A stretch of 62,079 bases of DNA, taken from the NCBI RefSeq assembly GCF_030466625.1, contig NZ_JADEVT010000018.1, positions 1 through 62,079 of the forward strand, written 5' to 3'. A model generated the notes under the pieces. That model made no database searches. It worked only from the letters and a program-made list of their open reading frames with translations, and was not told where the DNA came from. Shown here one piece after another: positions 34,504 to 42,974 of this stretch. The stretch is from Nocardioides sp. ChNu-153 (GTDB taxonomy: Bacteria; Actinomycetota; Actinomycetes; Propionibacteriales; Nocardioidaceae). The first letter of the stretch is position 1, and each line of letters starts with the position of its first letter. The translations under genes were made by a program, and so were the position numbers.

Positions 34504-35997
34504 ATGAGCCACCCGAGCACCGCCGTCGTCGAGGCCCCTCCGGCCATCGACTCGACCGCGCTGCTCGCGACCGCCCGAGCCGCTGCAGCGGCTCAGCGCG
34601 CGGCGGAGGTGGCGGCGTTCGTCGCGGTCGCGGACTGGGCTGACGCCCACACCGACGGGGTGGTGGGTGACCCCATCGGCCCGCTCGGGCTCTGGCATGA
34701 GGACCCCAGCTCGGTACCGGGTGGCGACCGGTTCCTCGAGCTCGGCGGACCCGGCGCCCCCCTTGTCTCGGAGTTCTGCCTCTACGAGATCTCCGCAGCC
34801 CTCGGCCGCTCCGTCACCTCCGGCCGCCCGCTCGTCGGTGACGCCATCGAGCTGCGCCACCGCCTCCCCCGCCTCTGGGACCGTGTCCTCGCCGGGGCCG
34901 ACCCCCTGACGCAGAAGCGATCGCTGCCGGTCTGGCGGGCACGGAAGATCGCCGCCCTCACCCGCAACCTCACGCCCGAGGGTGCGGACTTCGTCGATCG
35001 CAACCTGGCGCCGGTCGCGCACCGCGCCACGATGCCGACCGTCGAGCGCCTCGTCGCCGAAGCGGTAGCCCGGTTCGACCCCGAGAACGCCGAGCTGGAC
35101 CGGGCGGACGCAGACGCCGGCCGGTACTTCACCATCGAGACCACCCCCAGCGACGCGGGCTCACCGTGGACCGGCGTCGTCCCCGTCCACGGCACCCTCG
35201 ACATCGCCGACGCCCTCGACCTGAACAACGCCGTCCAGCGCGTGGCCGCCGACCTCGCCGCCGCGGGCTGCGACGCCGCCCTCGACGTCCGCCGCTCCAT
35301 GGCCCTCGGCGAACTCGCACGACGCCAGACCGCACTCGACCTCCACGGCGCCGACCCGACGAACGACGAGACGCCGGTGGGCTCCACCCGGACACCTGCG
35401 CGGCAGGTCGTGCTCTACGTCCACCTCAGCGACGCCGCCGTCACCGCCCAGCGCTCCGGCGACGACTTGGCGGCGGGGCCCGGCGTCGACACCGCGACCG
35501 GTGGCGTCGGGATCGACCTTGCCCGCCTCGAGAACACCCGAGGGATGGTCACCGCCGACCAGGTCCGCGACTGGTGCCGCACGCCGGGCACGAAGATCAC
35601 CGTCAAGCCCGTCATCGACCTGAACCAGCACGTGGCGGTGGATGCGTACGAGGTCCCCGACCGCATCGCCGAACGTGTCCGGCTCGACCGGCCCACCTGC
35701 GCGTTCCCCTACTGCAGCCGACCAGCACGAGGGCTCGACCTCAACCACACCCAGCCCTACCGGTGGGAAACGGCACCCGGTGCCGGGCAGACATCCACCA
35801 GCAACCTCGCGCCGCTCTGCCGAGGCGAACACAGGGCCAAGACCCACCCCTCGCCGACCGGGTCGAGCCCACCTGGCAGTGACCCGCCCGACCGGCGATG
35901 GCGCTACCACCGCGACCCCCACGGCACCTACCTCTGGACCAGCCCCCACGGGCTCCGCTACGCCGTCGACCCCACCGGCACCACACCACTCGACTAG
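34504..35997 (+). CDS. DUF222/13E12-family HNH endonuclease, copy 1
   Basis: 497 residues. N-terminal DUF222 helical region (about 30-330) including EISAALGRSVTSGRPLVGDA and VHGTLDIADALDLNNAVQRV, then an HNH domain (about 399-450): CAFPYC, DLNHTQPYR, SNLAPLCRGEHRAKTH. The first His of the usual HH pair is Glu here (GEHR), while copy 2 has GHHR; the second His is kept. Start ATG 34504 matches copy 2 and the predicted leaderless start. Flanked by palindromes on both sides. These families expand in actinobacteria (REP13E12 in M. tuberculosis); target unknown. Confidence 0.9.
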   Translation: MSHPSTAVVEAPPAIDSTALLATARAAAAAQRAAEVAAFVAVADWADAHTDGVVGDPIGPLGLWHEDPSSVPGGDRFLELGGPGAPLVSEFCLYEISAALGRSVTSGRPLVGDAIELRHRLPRLWDRVLAGADPLTQKRSLPVWRARKIAALTRNLTPEGADFVDRNLAPVAHRATMPTVERLVAEAVARFDPENAELDRADADAGRYFTIETTPSDAGSPWTGVVPVHGTLDIADALDLNNAVQRVAADLAAAGCDAALDVRRSMALGELARRQTALDLHGADPTNDETPVGSTRTPARQVVLYVHLSDAAVTAQRSGDDLAAGPGVDTATGGVGIDLARLENTRGMVTADQVRDWCRTPGTKITVKPVIDLNQHVAVDAYEVPDRIAERVRLDRPTCAFPYCSRPARGLDLNHTQPYRWETAPGAGQTSTSNLAPLCRGEHRAKTHPSPTGSSPPGSDPPDRRWRYHRDPHGTYLWTSPHGLRYAVDPTGTTPLD

Positions 35998-36061
35998 CAC
36001 CGCCACCAGCGCCGACCCCGCCGCCCCAGCACCACGTGGCGGGGCCACCGGCACGCCAGGC

Positions 36062-36171
36062 GTGGTTTCGAGGGCCGCTGGCGCGGCCACCTCAACCACC
36101 GGACGACCCAATCCCCGGGCGCAGGTCCAGGCGTGGTTTTCGAGGGCTGCCGGGGCGGCCACCTCGACCAC
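36062..36171. repeat. two REP-like palindromes downstream of HNH copy 1
   Basis: Two copies: 36062-36099 (loop TGGC) and 36133-36171 (loop CGGG, one extra T in the first arm). Orientation is opposite to the upstream copy, so the gene is bracketed by inverted elements. The spacers between include GGGCCACCGGCACGCC, which recurs between copies at 59535-59780. Confidence 0.85.
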
Positions 36172-36232
36172 CGGCGCGAGGCGCGCGACCAGGTCGACTC
36201 CCGGCGTACCGGCTCGGCCGCACGGATCAGGA

Positions 36233-36277
36233 GTCGCGGTACGAGCGGTAGCTGTCCACTACCGCTGACACCGCGAC
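36233..36277. terminator. long hairpin closing HNH module 1
   Basis: GTCGCGGT, three bases, AGCGGTAG, seven-base loop, CTACCGCT, three bases, ACCGCGAC: two stacked stems of eight pairs with a small internal loop. The same architecture recurs at 59903-59949 after copy 2. It lies between the plus-strand HNH gene and convergent rsmB, so a bidirectional terminator is likely; there is no U-tract. Confidence 0.65.
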
Positions 36278-36299
36278 CCACCGCCGCCGACCCCGCCCG

Positions 36300-37763
36300 T
36301 CAGCGCCGCCGCAGCAGGGCGACGAACATGGCGTCGGTGCGGTGCTCGTGCGGCCACAGCTGCACGGTGGGGGTGCCGTCGGCCAGGGCCGGGCCGCGGG
36401 CGGCGGCGACGCCGGGGAGCAGCGCGGTGGCGTCCTCGGCGTCGACGTCGTCGCGCCGACCGAGCACGCCGTCGACGACCTCGACCGTCTCCGCGGGCAC
36501 CGGCGAGCACGTCGCGTAGACCACGACGCCGCCCGGCCGCACCACGGTGAGCGCCGCGTCGAGCAGCCGCTCCTGCAGCGGCACGAGGTCGCGCAGGTCG
36601 GACGGCTGGCGCCGCCACCGCGACTCGGGCCGCCGGCGCAGCGCACCCAGACCCGAGCACGGGGCGTCGACGAGCACGCGGTCGAACGACCCCGGCTCCC
36701 ACACCGGCGCCGTGCCGTCGCCCGTGACGACGGCCTCGACCCCCGGGGCGAGCGAGCCGTCGGGCAGGGAGAGGGCGCGCCGTACGAGCTCGGTGCGGTG
36801 CTCCTGCGCCTCGTTCGCAACGAGCCGCGCGCCACGGGAGCCGGCGAGTGCCGCGAGCAGCGCCGCCTTGCCGCCGGGCCCGGCGCAGAGGTCGAGCCAC
36901 CGCTCGTCCCGGCCCTCGACGACCGCGGCGGCGAGTGCGACCGCCACGAGCTGCGACCCCTCGTCCTGCACCCCGGCGTCACCGCCGGCGACGGCCGCGA
37001 GCGCGCCGGGGTCGCCGCCGGGCAGGGCGACGCCGTACGGCGACAGCACGGTGGCCGTGCCCCCGGTCTGCTCGACCAGCTCGTCCCGTCCGATCCGGCC
37101 GGGGCGGGCGACGAGCGTGACGCCGGGCGCGAGGTTGTCGGCACTCAGCAGTGCGTCGAGGTCGTCCGGTCGCCCGGAGCGCGCCAGGCTGTCCGCCAGC
37201 GCCGCCACCACCCAGCGCGGGTGGCTGTGGGCGACGGCCGCGAACCCCACGGGGTCGGTCGTCGGGTCGGGGGCGACGCGTCGCACCCAGCCGGCGAGGT
37301 CGTGCTCGCCGACCCGCCGCAGCACGGCGTTGGTGAAGCCCGCCGGCCCCTGCCCGACGCGGGCGCGGACGAGGTCGACGGTGGTGGAGATCGCCGCGTG
37401 CGCGGGCACGCGCATCGACAGCAGCTGGTGACCGCCGAGCCGCAGCGCGTCGAGCACCTTGGCCTCGACCTTCGCCAGCGGCCGGTCGACGCAGGCGGCG
37501 ACGATCGCGTCGTACGTGCCCTGCCGGCGCAGCGTGCCCGCCGCGAGCTCGGTGACGAAGCCGGCGTCGCGCCCGCTCAGGCCGTGCTTGCGCAGCACGT
37601 CGGGCAGCACGAGGTTGGCGTAGGCCCCCTCGACGCGGACGGCGACGAGCACGTCGTACGCCGCGAGCCGGGCCGGGTCGGCGGTGCGCCGGGCAGCGGG
37701 GGTACGGCCTCCCGAGCGGGGGCCGTTGCCGCGCCCGCCCGGACGTCGTCGCGGGTCAGCCAC
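36300..37763 (-). CDS. rsmB: 16S rRNA (cytosine-967-C5) methyltransferase
   Basis: Methylates C967 of 16S rRNA (E. coli numbering). 487 residues: NusB-like RNA-binding domain (about 35-180, ARLAAYDVLVAVRVEGAYANLVLP...), then Rossmann methyltransferase with DLCAGPGGKAALLAAL (SAM site), VDAPCSGLGALRRRPESRW and YATCSPVPAETVEVV, carrying both catalytic Cys. GTG 37763 overlaps the yjbR-like gene. The Arg-rich N-terminal extension is typical of actinobacteria. Confidence 0.94.
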   Translation of the reverse strand: MADPRRRPGGRGNGPRSGGRTPAARRTADPARLAAYDVLVAVRVEGAYANLVLPDVLRKHGLSGRDAGFVTELAAGTLRRQGTYDAIVAACVDRPLAKVEAKVLDALRLGGHQLLSMRVPAHAAISTTVDLVRARVGQGPAGFTNAVLRRVGEHDLAGWVRRVAPDPTTDPVGFAAVAHSHPRWVVAALADSLARSGRPDDLDALLSADNLAPGVTLVARPGRIGRDELVEQTGGTATVLSPYGVALPGGDPGALAAVAGGDAGVQDEGSQLVAVALAAAVVEGRDERWLDLCAGPGGKAALLAALAGSRGARLVANEAQEHRTELVRRALSLPDGSLAPGVEAVVTGDGTAPVWEPGSFDRVLVDAPCSGLGALRRRPESRWRRQPSDLRDLVPLQERLLDAALTVVRPGGVVVYATCSPVPAETVEVVDGVLGRRDDVDAEDATALLPGVAAARGPALADGTPTVQLWPHEHRTDAMFVALLRRR

Positions 37764-38223
37764 GCTCGCCCCCCGTGAACGCACGCACCAGCTTCGGCGG
37801 GGCGTTGCGCAGCCACGACTCGGTCAGCACCTCGCGCAGCTCGCCGCGCGTGATCTCCCCCAGCCGCGACTCCTGCACCAGCACCCCGTCGTGGCCGTCG
37901 AGGTGGGGCACGGTGAAGAACGGGCCGTCGGCCGCCACGAGCGCCGCCTTGGCGCCCTGGTCGGCGGCCCACAGCACGAGCAGGTCCTCGTACGGCGCGC
38001 CGGTGGCGGGGTCGAGCGCCGTCGGCCCGGGCGGGCGCCACCCGCAGAAGCCGCGGGGGCGGGCCTTCGTCGCGGGGTCCGAGACGAGGTAGGTGGGCAT
38101 GTCGCCCCACGAGGTGCCGTAGGTAACGTGCGGCAGCGCGCGGCAGAGCGCGTGGACGTCGTCGGCGGTCGCCGGACGAGCGTCCTCGGCCGCCGCCTCG
38201 GGCCCCTCGGCGCGGGAGGCCAC
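37756..38223 (-). CDS. MmcQ/YjbR-family protein
   Basis: 155 residues, GTG start six bases after the fmt stop. Double-wing-like domain: ALCRALPHVTYGTSWGDMPTYLV, GFCGWRPPG, DGPFFTVPHLDGHDGVLVQESRLGEI, PPKLVRAF at the end. Family called DNA-binding from structure only; function unknown. Overlaps rsmB by eight bases, so cotranscribed with fmt-rsmB. Confidence 0.85.
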   Translation of the reverse strand: MASRAEGPEAAAEDARPATADDVHALCRALPHVTYGTSWGDMPTYLVSDPATKARPRGFCGWRPPGPTALDPATGAPYEDLLVLWAADQGAKAALVAADGPFFTVPHLDGHDGVLVQESRLGEITRGELREVLTESWLRNAPPKLVRAFTGGERG

Positions 38224-38228
38224 GGTGC

Positions 38229-39170
38229 TCAGACCCCGAACCGGGCGCCGGACTCCAGGCGCACCCCGCGGGCCCAGTCGGCCGCCGCCATCTGCTTCTT
38301 GCCGAAGGCCTTGACCTCGCCGAGGCGCACCGGGTGGGTGCCGGTCCCTACGAACACCGCGTTCTTGGTCACCTCGAGCTCGCCCGGCGCGAGCGCGGGA
38401 CGCTCGGCGTCGATGGTGACGGGCCCGAGCTTGATGCGCTGCGACTCGCCGTCGACGAGCTGGGTGGACCAGGCGCCGGGGGCCGGCGTGCAGGCGCGGA
38501 TGCGCCGGTCGACGGCGACCGCGGGCTCGTTCCAGTCGACCTGCGCGTCCTCGACGGCGATCTTCGGCGCGAACGACACGCCCTCCTCGGGCTGCTCCCG
38601 CGCCTCGAGCGACCCGTCCTCGATGCCGTCCAGCGTCGCGACGAGCAGGCCCGCGCCACCCTCGGCCAGGCGCGCCAGCAGGTCGCCGGAGGTGTCCCCC
38701 GGGCGGATCCGCTCGGTCATCACGCCGAACGTCGGACCGGCGTCGAGGGCCTTGACGATGCGGAAGGTCGTGGCCCCCGTGACCTCGTCGCCCGCCCACA
38801 CCGCGTGCTGCACCGGCGCCGCACCGCGCCAGGAGGGCAGCACCGAGAAGTGCAGGTTGATCCAGCCGTGCGGCACCAGGTCGAGCGCCGACTGGGGCAG
38901 CAGCGCGCCGTACGCGACCACGGGGCAGGCGTCCGGGCGCAGGGCGGCGAGCTCGGCCTGGAACTCCGGGTCGCGCGGGTGCTCCGGCTTGAGCACGGGC
39001 ACGCCCAGCTCCTCGGCGCGCTGCGCGACCGGGCTCGCGACCAGCTTGCGGCCCCGCCCCGACGGGGCGTCGGGACGCGTCACCACCCCGACCAGCTCGT
39101 GCGCCGACTCGGCGATGGCGTTGAGGGCGGGGACGGCGACCTCGGGGGTGCCGGCGAAGACGACGCGCAT
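38229..39170 (-). CDS. fmt: methionyl-tRNA formyltransferase
   Basis: Formylates initiator Met-tRNA. 313 residues. N domain [20 protein letters not shown]; active site [20 protein letters not shown] with Asn, His and the following conserved Asp region; SLLPKYRG-equivalent loop present. C domain (about 210-313) is the OB-like tRNA binder. Partners def just upstream. Confidence 0.95.
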   Translation of the reverse strand: MRVVFAGTPEVAVPALNAIAESAHELVGVVTRPDAPSGRGRKLVASPVAQRAEELGVPVLKPEHPRDPEFQAELAALRPDACPVVAYGALLPQSALDLVPHGWINLHFSVLPSWRGAAPVQHAVWAGDEVTGATTFRIVKALDAGPTFGVMTERIRPGDTSGDLLARLAEGGAGLLVATLDGIEDGSLEAREQPEEGVSFAPKIAVEDAQVDWNEPAVAVDRRIRACTPAPGAWSTQLVDGESQRIKLGPVTIDAERPALAPGELEVTKNAVFVGTGTHPVRLGEVKAFGKKQMAAADWARGVRLESGARFGV

Positions 39171-39231
39171 GGGGCGGGGGGTGCTCCTGTGTCGGGGTGA
39201 GGTGCGTGAGGGGTGCGGGTGGGGTGCGGGC

Positions 39232-39777
39232 TCAGCGGCCGAACGGGCCGGTCGGGTGGGGCGAGACCTTGACGGTCGGCTTCTCCAGCCCGAACCACTC
39301 GGCCTCGCGGATCTCCTTCATCGCGGCCTTGCGGGCCTCGGCGTCGAGCTTGTCGATGAAGAGCACGCCGTCGAGGTGGTCGGTCTCGTGCTGGATGGCG
39401 CGCGCCAGGAACTCCGAGCCGCGGACGGTGACCGGCTCGCCGTGCATGTCGAACCCGTGGGCCACGACCGACAGTGCGCGGCGGCACTCGAAGGTGAGCT
39501 CCGGCAGCGACAGGCAGCCCTCGAGCGCCACCTGCTCCTCCTCCGACAGCTCCAGGGTCGGGTTCACCAGGTGCCCGAGCTCGCCGTCGACGTTCCAGGT
39601 GAAGACCCGGACGCTCACCCCGATCTGCGGGGCCGCCAGCCCGGCGCCGGGGGCCTCGAGCATGGTGTCGGTCAGGTCCTGCACGAGCGTGCGCAGCTCG
39701 CGGTCGAAGTCGGTGACCTCGCTCGCGCGGCGGCGCAGCACGGGGTCGCCGAAGAGCCGGATGGGTTGGATCGCCAC
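39232..39777 (-). CDS. def: peptide deformylase
   Basis: Removes the N-formyl group from nascent proteins; Fe/Zn metalloprotease. 181 residues, all three motifs: [17 protein letters not shown] (metal Cys) and [11 protein letters not shown] (two metal His and catalytic Glu). GTG start at 39777 is six bases after a -10-like TACACT (39784-39789) and has no ribosome site, hinting at a leaderless mRNA. Heads the def-fmt-yjbR-rsmB unit. Confidence 0.95.
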   Translation of the reverse strand: MAIQPIRLFGDPVLRRRASEVTDFDRELRTLVQDLTDTMLEAPGAGLAAPQIGVSVRVFTWNVDGELGHLVNPTLELSEEEQVALEGCLSLPELTFECRRALSVVAHGFDMHGEPVTVRGSEFLARAIQHETDHLDGVLFIDKLDAEARKAAMKEIREAEWFGLEKPTVKVSPHPTGPFGR

Positions 39778-39919
39778 CGGACCAGTGTAGGAGCCCGCCG
39801 CACCGCTCCCGGCCACCCGCCGGGCCACCGACCGGACACCGACCGTTCACCCCCCACCCCTAACGTGCGCGGGCCGTGCGCAGGCGTGCGCGGCCGACGA
39901 CGCAGGGAGGGGACCACCG

Positions 39920-40825
39920 GTGGTGACGCGCGAGGTGCTGGACGACGTCCGGGCCTACATCGACCGCTTGCAGGTGGAGGGCTACGCCCTCGGGGAGGAC
40001 CACGACGACGACCCGGTCCTCATCGACCCGCAGGGGCGCGCCGTCGACACGTGGCGGGAGAACTACCCGTACGACGAGCGGCTGGGCCGCGAGGAGTACG
40101 ACGAGCAGAAGTACGCGCTGCAGGTCGAGCTGCTGAAGTTCCAGCGCTGGCAGGGCGCGACCGGCGCGAAGCACGTCATCGTGTTCGAGGGCCGCGACGC
40201 CGCCGGCAAGGGCGGCACGATCAAGCGCTTCATGGAGCACCTCAACCCCCGCCACGCCCGCACGGTCGCGCTGGGCAAGCCCAGCGACCGCGAGCAGCAC
40301 CAGTGGTACTTCCAGCGCTACGTGCAGCACCTCCCGACCGCCGGCGAGCTCGTTCTCTTCGACCGCAGCTGGTACAACCGCGCCGGCGTCGAGCGCGTCA
40401 TGGGCTTCGCCACCGACGACGAGTACGAGCTCTTCATGCGCCAGGCGCCCGTCTTCGAGCAGATGCTCGCGGAGAGCGGCGTGCACCTCACGAAGTTCTG
40501 GTTCTCCGTCACCCAGTCGGAGCAGCGCACGCGCTTCATCATCCGCCAGGTCGACCCCGTCCGGCAGTGGAAGCTGTCGCCGATGGACCTGCAGTCCCTC
40601 GACCGGTGGGACGCCTACACGGCGGCGAAGGAGGCGATGCTCCTGCGCACCGACACCGACGTCGCGCCCTGGACGACCATCAAGTCCAACGACAAGAAGC
40701 GCGCCCGGCTCGAGGCCCTGCGCCACTTCCTGTCCACCGTCGAGTACGACGGCAAGGACCACGCCGTCGTCGGCGAGCCCGACCCGCTGGTCGTGCGTCG
40801 GGGCGTCGACGCCGTCGGCGACTGA
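39920..40825 (+). CDS. ppk2: polyphosphate kinase 2
   Basis: Uses polyphosphate to phosphorylate nucleotides. 301 residues, one PPK2 domain (class I-like): Walker A GRDAAGKGGTIKRFMEHLNPR, the lid HQWYFQRYVQHLPTAGE, and Walker B ELVLFDRSWYNRAGVERVMGF. Class I mainly converts GDP/ADP to triphosphates; the acidic/basic class markers are not decisive here. GTG start; only plus-strand gene between 36 and 57 kb. A hairpin at 40846-40882 closes it. Confidence 0.93.
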   Translation: MVTREVLDDVRAYIDRLQVEGYALGEDHDDDPVLIDPQGRAVDTWRENYPYDERLGREEYDEQKYALQVELLKFQRWQGATGAKHVIVFEGRDAAGKGGTIKRFMEHLNPRHARTVALGKPSDREQHQWYFQRYVQHLPTAGELVLFDRSWYNRAGVERVMGFATDDEYELFMRQAPVFEQMLAESGVHLTKFWFSVTQSEQRTRFIIRQVDPVRQWKLSPMDLQSLDRWDAYTAAKEAMLLRTDTDVAPWTTIKSNDKKRARLEALRHFLSTVEYDGKDHAVVGEPDPLVVRRGVDAVGD

Positions 40826-40845
40826 CGGCCCCCGCCCGTCGCCCA

Positions 40846-40882
40846 CCGTCGCTCTGGCCCGTGGGGGAGGTCAGAGCGACGG
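40846..40882. terminator. bidirectional hairpin between ppk2 and priA
   Basis: Perfect 11-bp arms CCGTCGCTCTG (40846-40856) and CAGAGCGACGG (40872-40882) with a 15-base loop. The second arm includes the priA stop codon. Convergent genes share it; no U-tract. Confidence 0.7.
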
Positions 40883-42964
40883 CGGGTCGACCTGCACCCG
40901 TACGGCGGCCAGCTTGCGCGCCGAGCGCTCCCGCACGGCGACGCCCAGCGCGTCCTCCAGGGCCCGGCTCGCGGCCAGCGGCACGCGCACGACGGCCCGG
41001 ACCTCGGGCTCCTCGACCGGCCCGCCGCGGGGCGCGGCCGGCACCGGCACGGGGCCGAGCACCTCGACCGGCGGCGGCACCCGCAGGTGCTGGAGGAACA
41101 CCTCGACGGCGTCGGGCTCCCCGGTGACGCTCGCCAGGCGCGTGCCCGGGGGCAGGCGGGCGGAGACGCGGTCGGCGGCCTCGCGATCGGCGTACCCCGC
41201 CGGGTCCCAGCGCACGAGCGCCTGCAGCACGGGCTCGGCCGGGTCCCCCACGGCCACGACCTCCCCGCCGGGACGCACGAGGGCCGCCGCGTTCATCCAC
41301 CGCCGCAGGGCCTCCTCCCCCGTCCGCAGGTCGACGCGGGCGAGCGCCAGCCAGGTGTCGAGCAGCGCCACGGCGGCGTACCCGCCCTCGGCGGCCGGCT
41401 CCGCGCCCGGCGTGGCGACGACCAGGGCCGGGGTCGCGGGCACCGTCGCGAGCACGCGGTCGCCGGCCGAGGTGCGCACCGGCACGGCCGGGAACGCACG
41501 CCCCAGCTCCTCCGCCGTGCGGGTCTCGCCCAGCACCGGCGCCCGCAGCCCGCGGTGCCCGCACGTGCCGCACGCCCACTGCGGCGCCGCGGTGCCGCAC
41601 CACCGGCAGGCGGGCGGCTCGGTGGCGGCGCGCTGCTGCAGCGGGCCCGTGCAGCGCGTGCAGCGGGCCGGGGTGCGGCAGCGCTCGCAGGCGAGGCTCG
41701 CCGCGTAGCCCGACCGCGGGGTCTGCACCAGTACCGGGCCGGTCGCCAGCCCCGCGCGCAGCGCGTCGCGGGCGGCCGTCGGCAGCCGGGTGGTGCGGGC
41801 GTACGGGTCGCGCTCGAGCTCGCGGTCGGTCGCCCCGGCCACCCGCACCCGGACCCGCTCGCGCAGCACCGCCCGGGGCAGCGCGACCGGCTGCGCCCAC
41901 CCCTGCGCCAGCAGCTGCCGCGCCTCGACCGAGCAGGCGTGCCCGCCCAGCAGCGCCGCCGCCCCGCTCTGCTCGGCCCGCAGCACCGCGACCTCGCGCA
42001 CGTGGGGGTACGGCGCCCGCGGCTCCGCGTGGAGGTCGTCGCCGTCGTCCCAGACCACCACGAGCCCGAGGTCGTGCACGGGCGCCCAGATCGCCCCCCG
42101 CGTGCCGACCACGACGCGCCGCGCGCCGCGGCTGACGGCGAGGAAGTCGCGGTAGCGCGCCGCGGGCCCGGCGTCCGCGCGGAGGCTGACGTGGTGGCCC
42201 TGGCCCAGCACGGCGGTGAGCGCCGCGTCGACGCGGTCCACGTCCTTGCCGTCGGGCACGCAGACGAGCACGCCCCGGCCCGCGGCGTACGCCGTCGCGG
42301 CCGCGAGCGCGACCAGCCGCGGCCAGTCGGTGGCCGGGGGCGCCGACCAGACAGCGCGGACGGCCTCGCCCCCGGCGAGGTGCTCGCAGAACGCCGCCCC
42401 GTGCTCGTGCTCGCCCCACGCCTCGACGGCGGCGGCCCGGACGCCGGCCGCGGCCGGGGGCGTCGTGGCGGCGACGGGCGCCGCCTTCTCGGTCGTCGCG
42501 TGCCGGGGGGGCACGGCGAGGCGCAGCACGTCGGCGCGCGCGCCCGCGTAGCGCCGCGCCACCCGGGCCGACAGCTCGGCGACGTCGGCGTGGAGCACCG
42601 GCTCGGCGCTGACGACGCGGCGCAGCGGCTGCAGCCGGGGGTGGTCGGAGGCCGCGCGCCGGGCCACGACGAAGCCGTCGACGTCCTGCCCCGCGAACCG
42701 CACCTTGACCCGCACCCCGGGCCGCGCCGTGTCGGCCATCGCGGCCGGCACGAGGTAGTCGAACGGCCGGTCGAGGTGCGCGAGCGGAACGTCCACCAGG
42801 ACCTCCGCGACGGGGTCGACCTCCGCGGGCTCGACCTCCTTCCGCCGCTTCGCGGTGGCGGCCGCGGTCTCGGCGCGGGCCTCGCGCACCGCCCCCCGCA
42901 CGGCGCCCCGCAGCTCCGGCAGCAGCGAGGGCTGCTCGGGCTCGGGGGGCTCGGGCGTGGTCAC
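40871..42964 (-). CDS. priA: primosomal protein N' homologue, degenerate helicase
   Basis: 697 residues, GTG start at 42964. N-terminal DNA-binding part: VLVDVPLAHLDRPFDYLVP. The helicase body has lost the Walker A (a SAPPATDW segment stands where GxTGSGKT should be) and the DEAH box (VVVWDDGDDLH instead). The Zn-binding cysteines remain: CERC, CTRC, CRWC, CGTCG. This is the usual actinobacterial PriA, probably a structural restart factor without ATPase. Part of the metK-priA-fmt order. Confidence 0.9.
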   Translation of the reverse strand: MTTPEPPEPEQPSLLPELRGAVRGAVREARAETAAATAKRRKEVEPAEVDPVAEVLVDVPLAHLDRPFDYLVPAAMADTARPGVRVKVRFAGQDVDGFVVARRAASDHPRLQPLRRVVSAEPVLHADVAELSARVARRYAGARADVLRLAVPPRHATTEKAAPVAATTPPAAAGVRAAAVEAWGEHEHGAAFCEHLAGGEAVRAVWSAPPATDWPRLVALAAATAYAAGRGVLVCVPDGKDVDRVDAALTAVLGQGHHVSLRADAGPAARYRDFLAVSRGARRVVVGTRGAIWAPVHDLGLVVVWDDGDDLHAEPRAPYPHVREVAVLRAEQSGAAALLGGHACSVEARQLLAQGWAQPVALPRAVLRERVRVRVAGATDRELERDPYARTTRLPTAARDALRAGLATGPVLVQTPRSGYAASLACERCRTPARCTRCTGPLQQRAATEPPACRWCGTAAPQWACGTCGHRGLRAPVLGETRTAEELGRAFPAVPVRTSAGDRVLATVPATPALVVATPGAEPAAEGGYAAVALLDTWLALARVDLRTGEEALRRWMNAAALVRPGGEVVAVGDPAEPVLQALVRWDPAGYADREAADRVSARLPPGTRLASVTGEPDAVEVFLQHLRVPPPVEVLGPVPVPAAPRGGPVEEPEVRAVVRVPLAASRALEDALGVAVRERSARKLAAVRVQVDPPSL

Positions 42965-42974
42965 GGGAGAAGGT

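Noticed and set aside
34351..36277. Insertion sequence or transposon
   Set aside because: No transposase, no terminal direct repeats that I can identify; palindromes are internal multi-copy elements, not matching IS ends.
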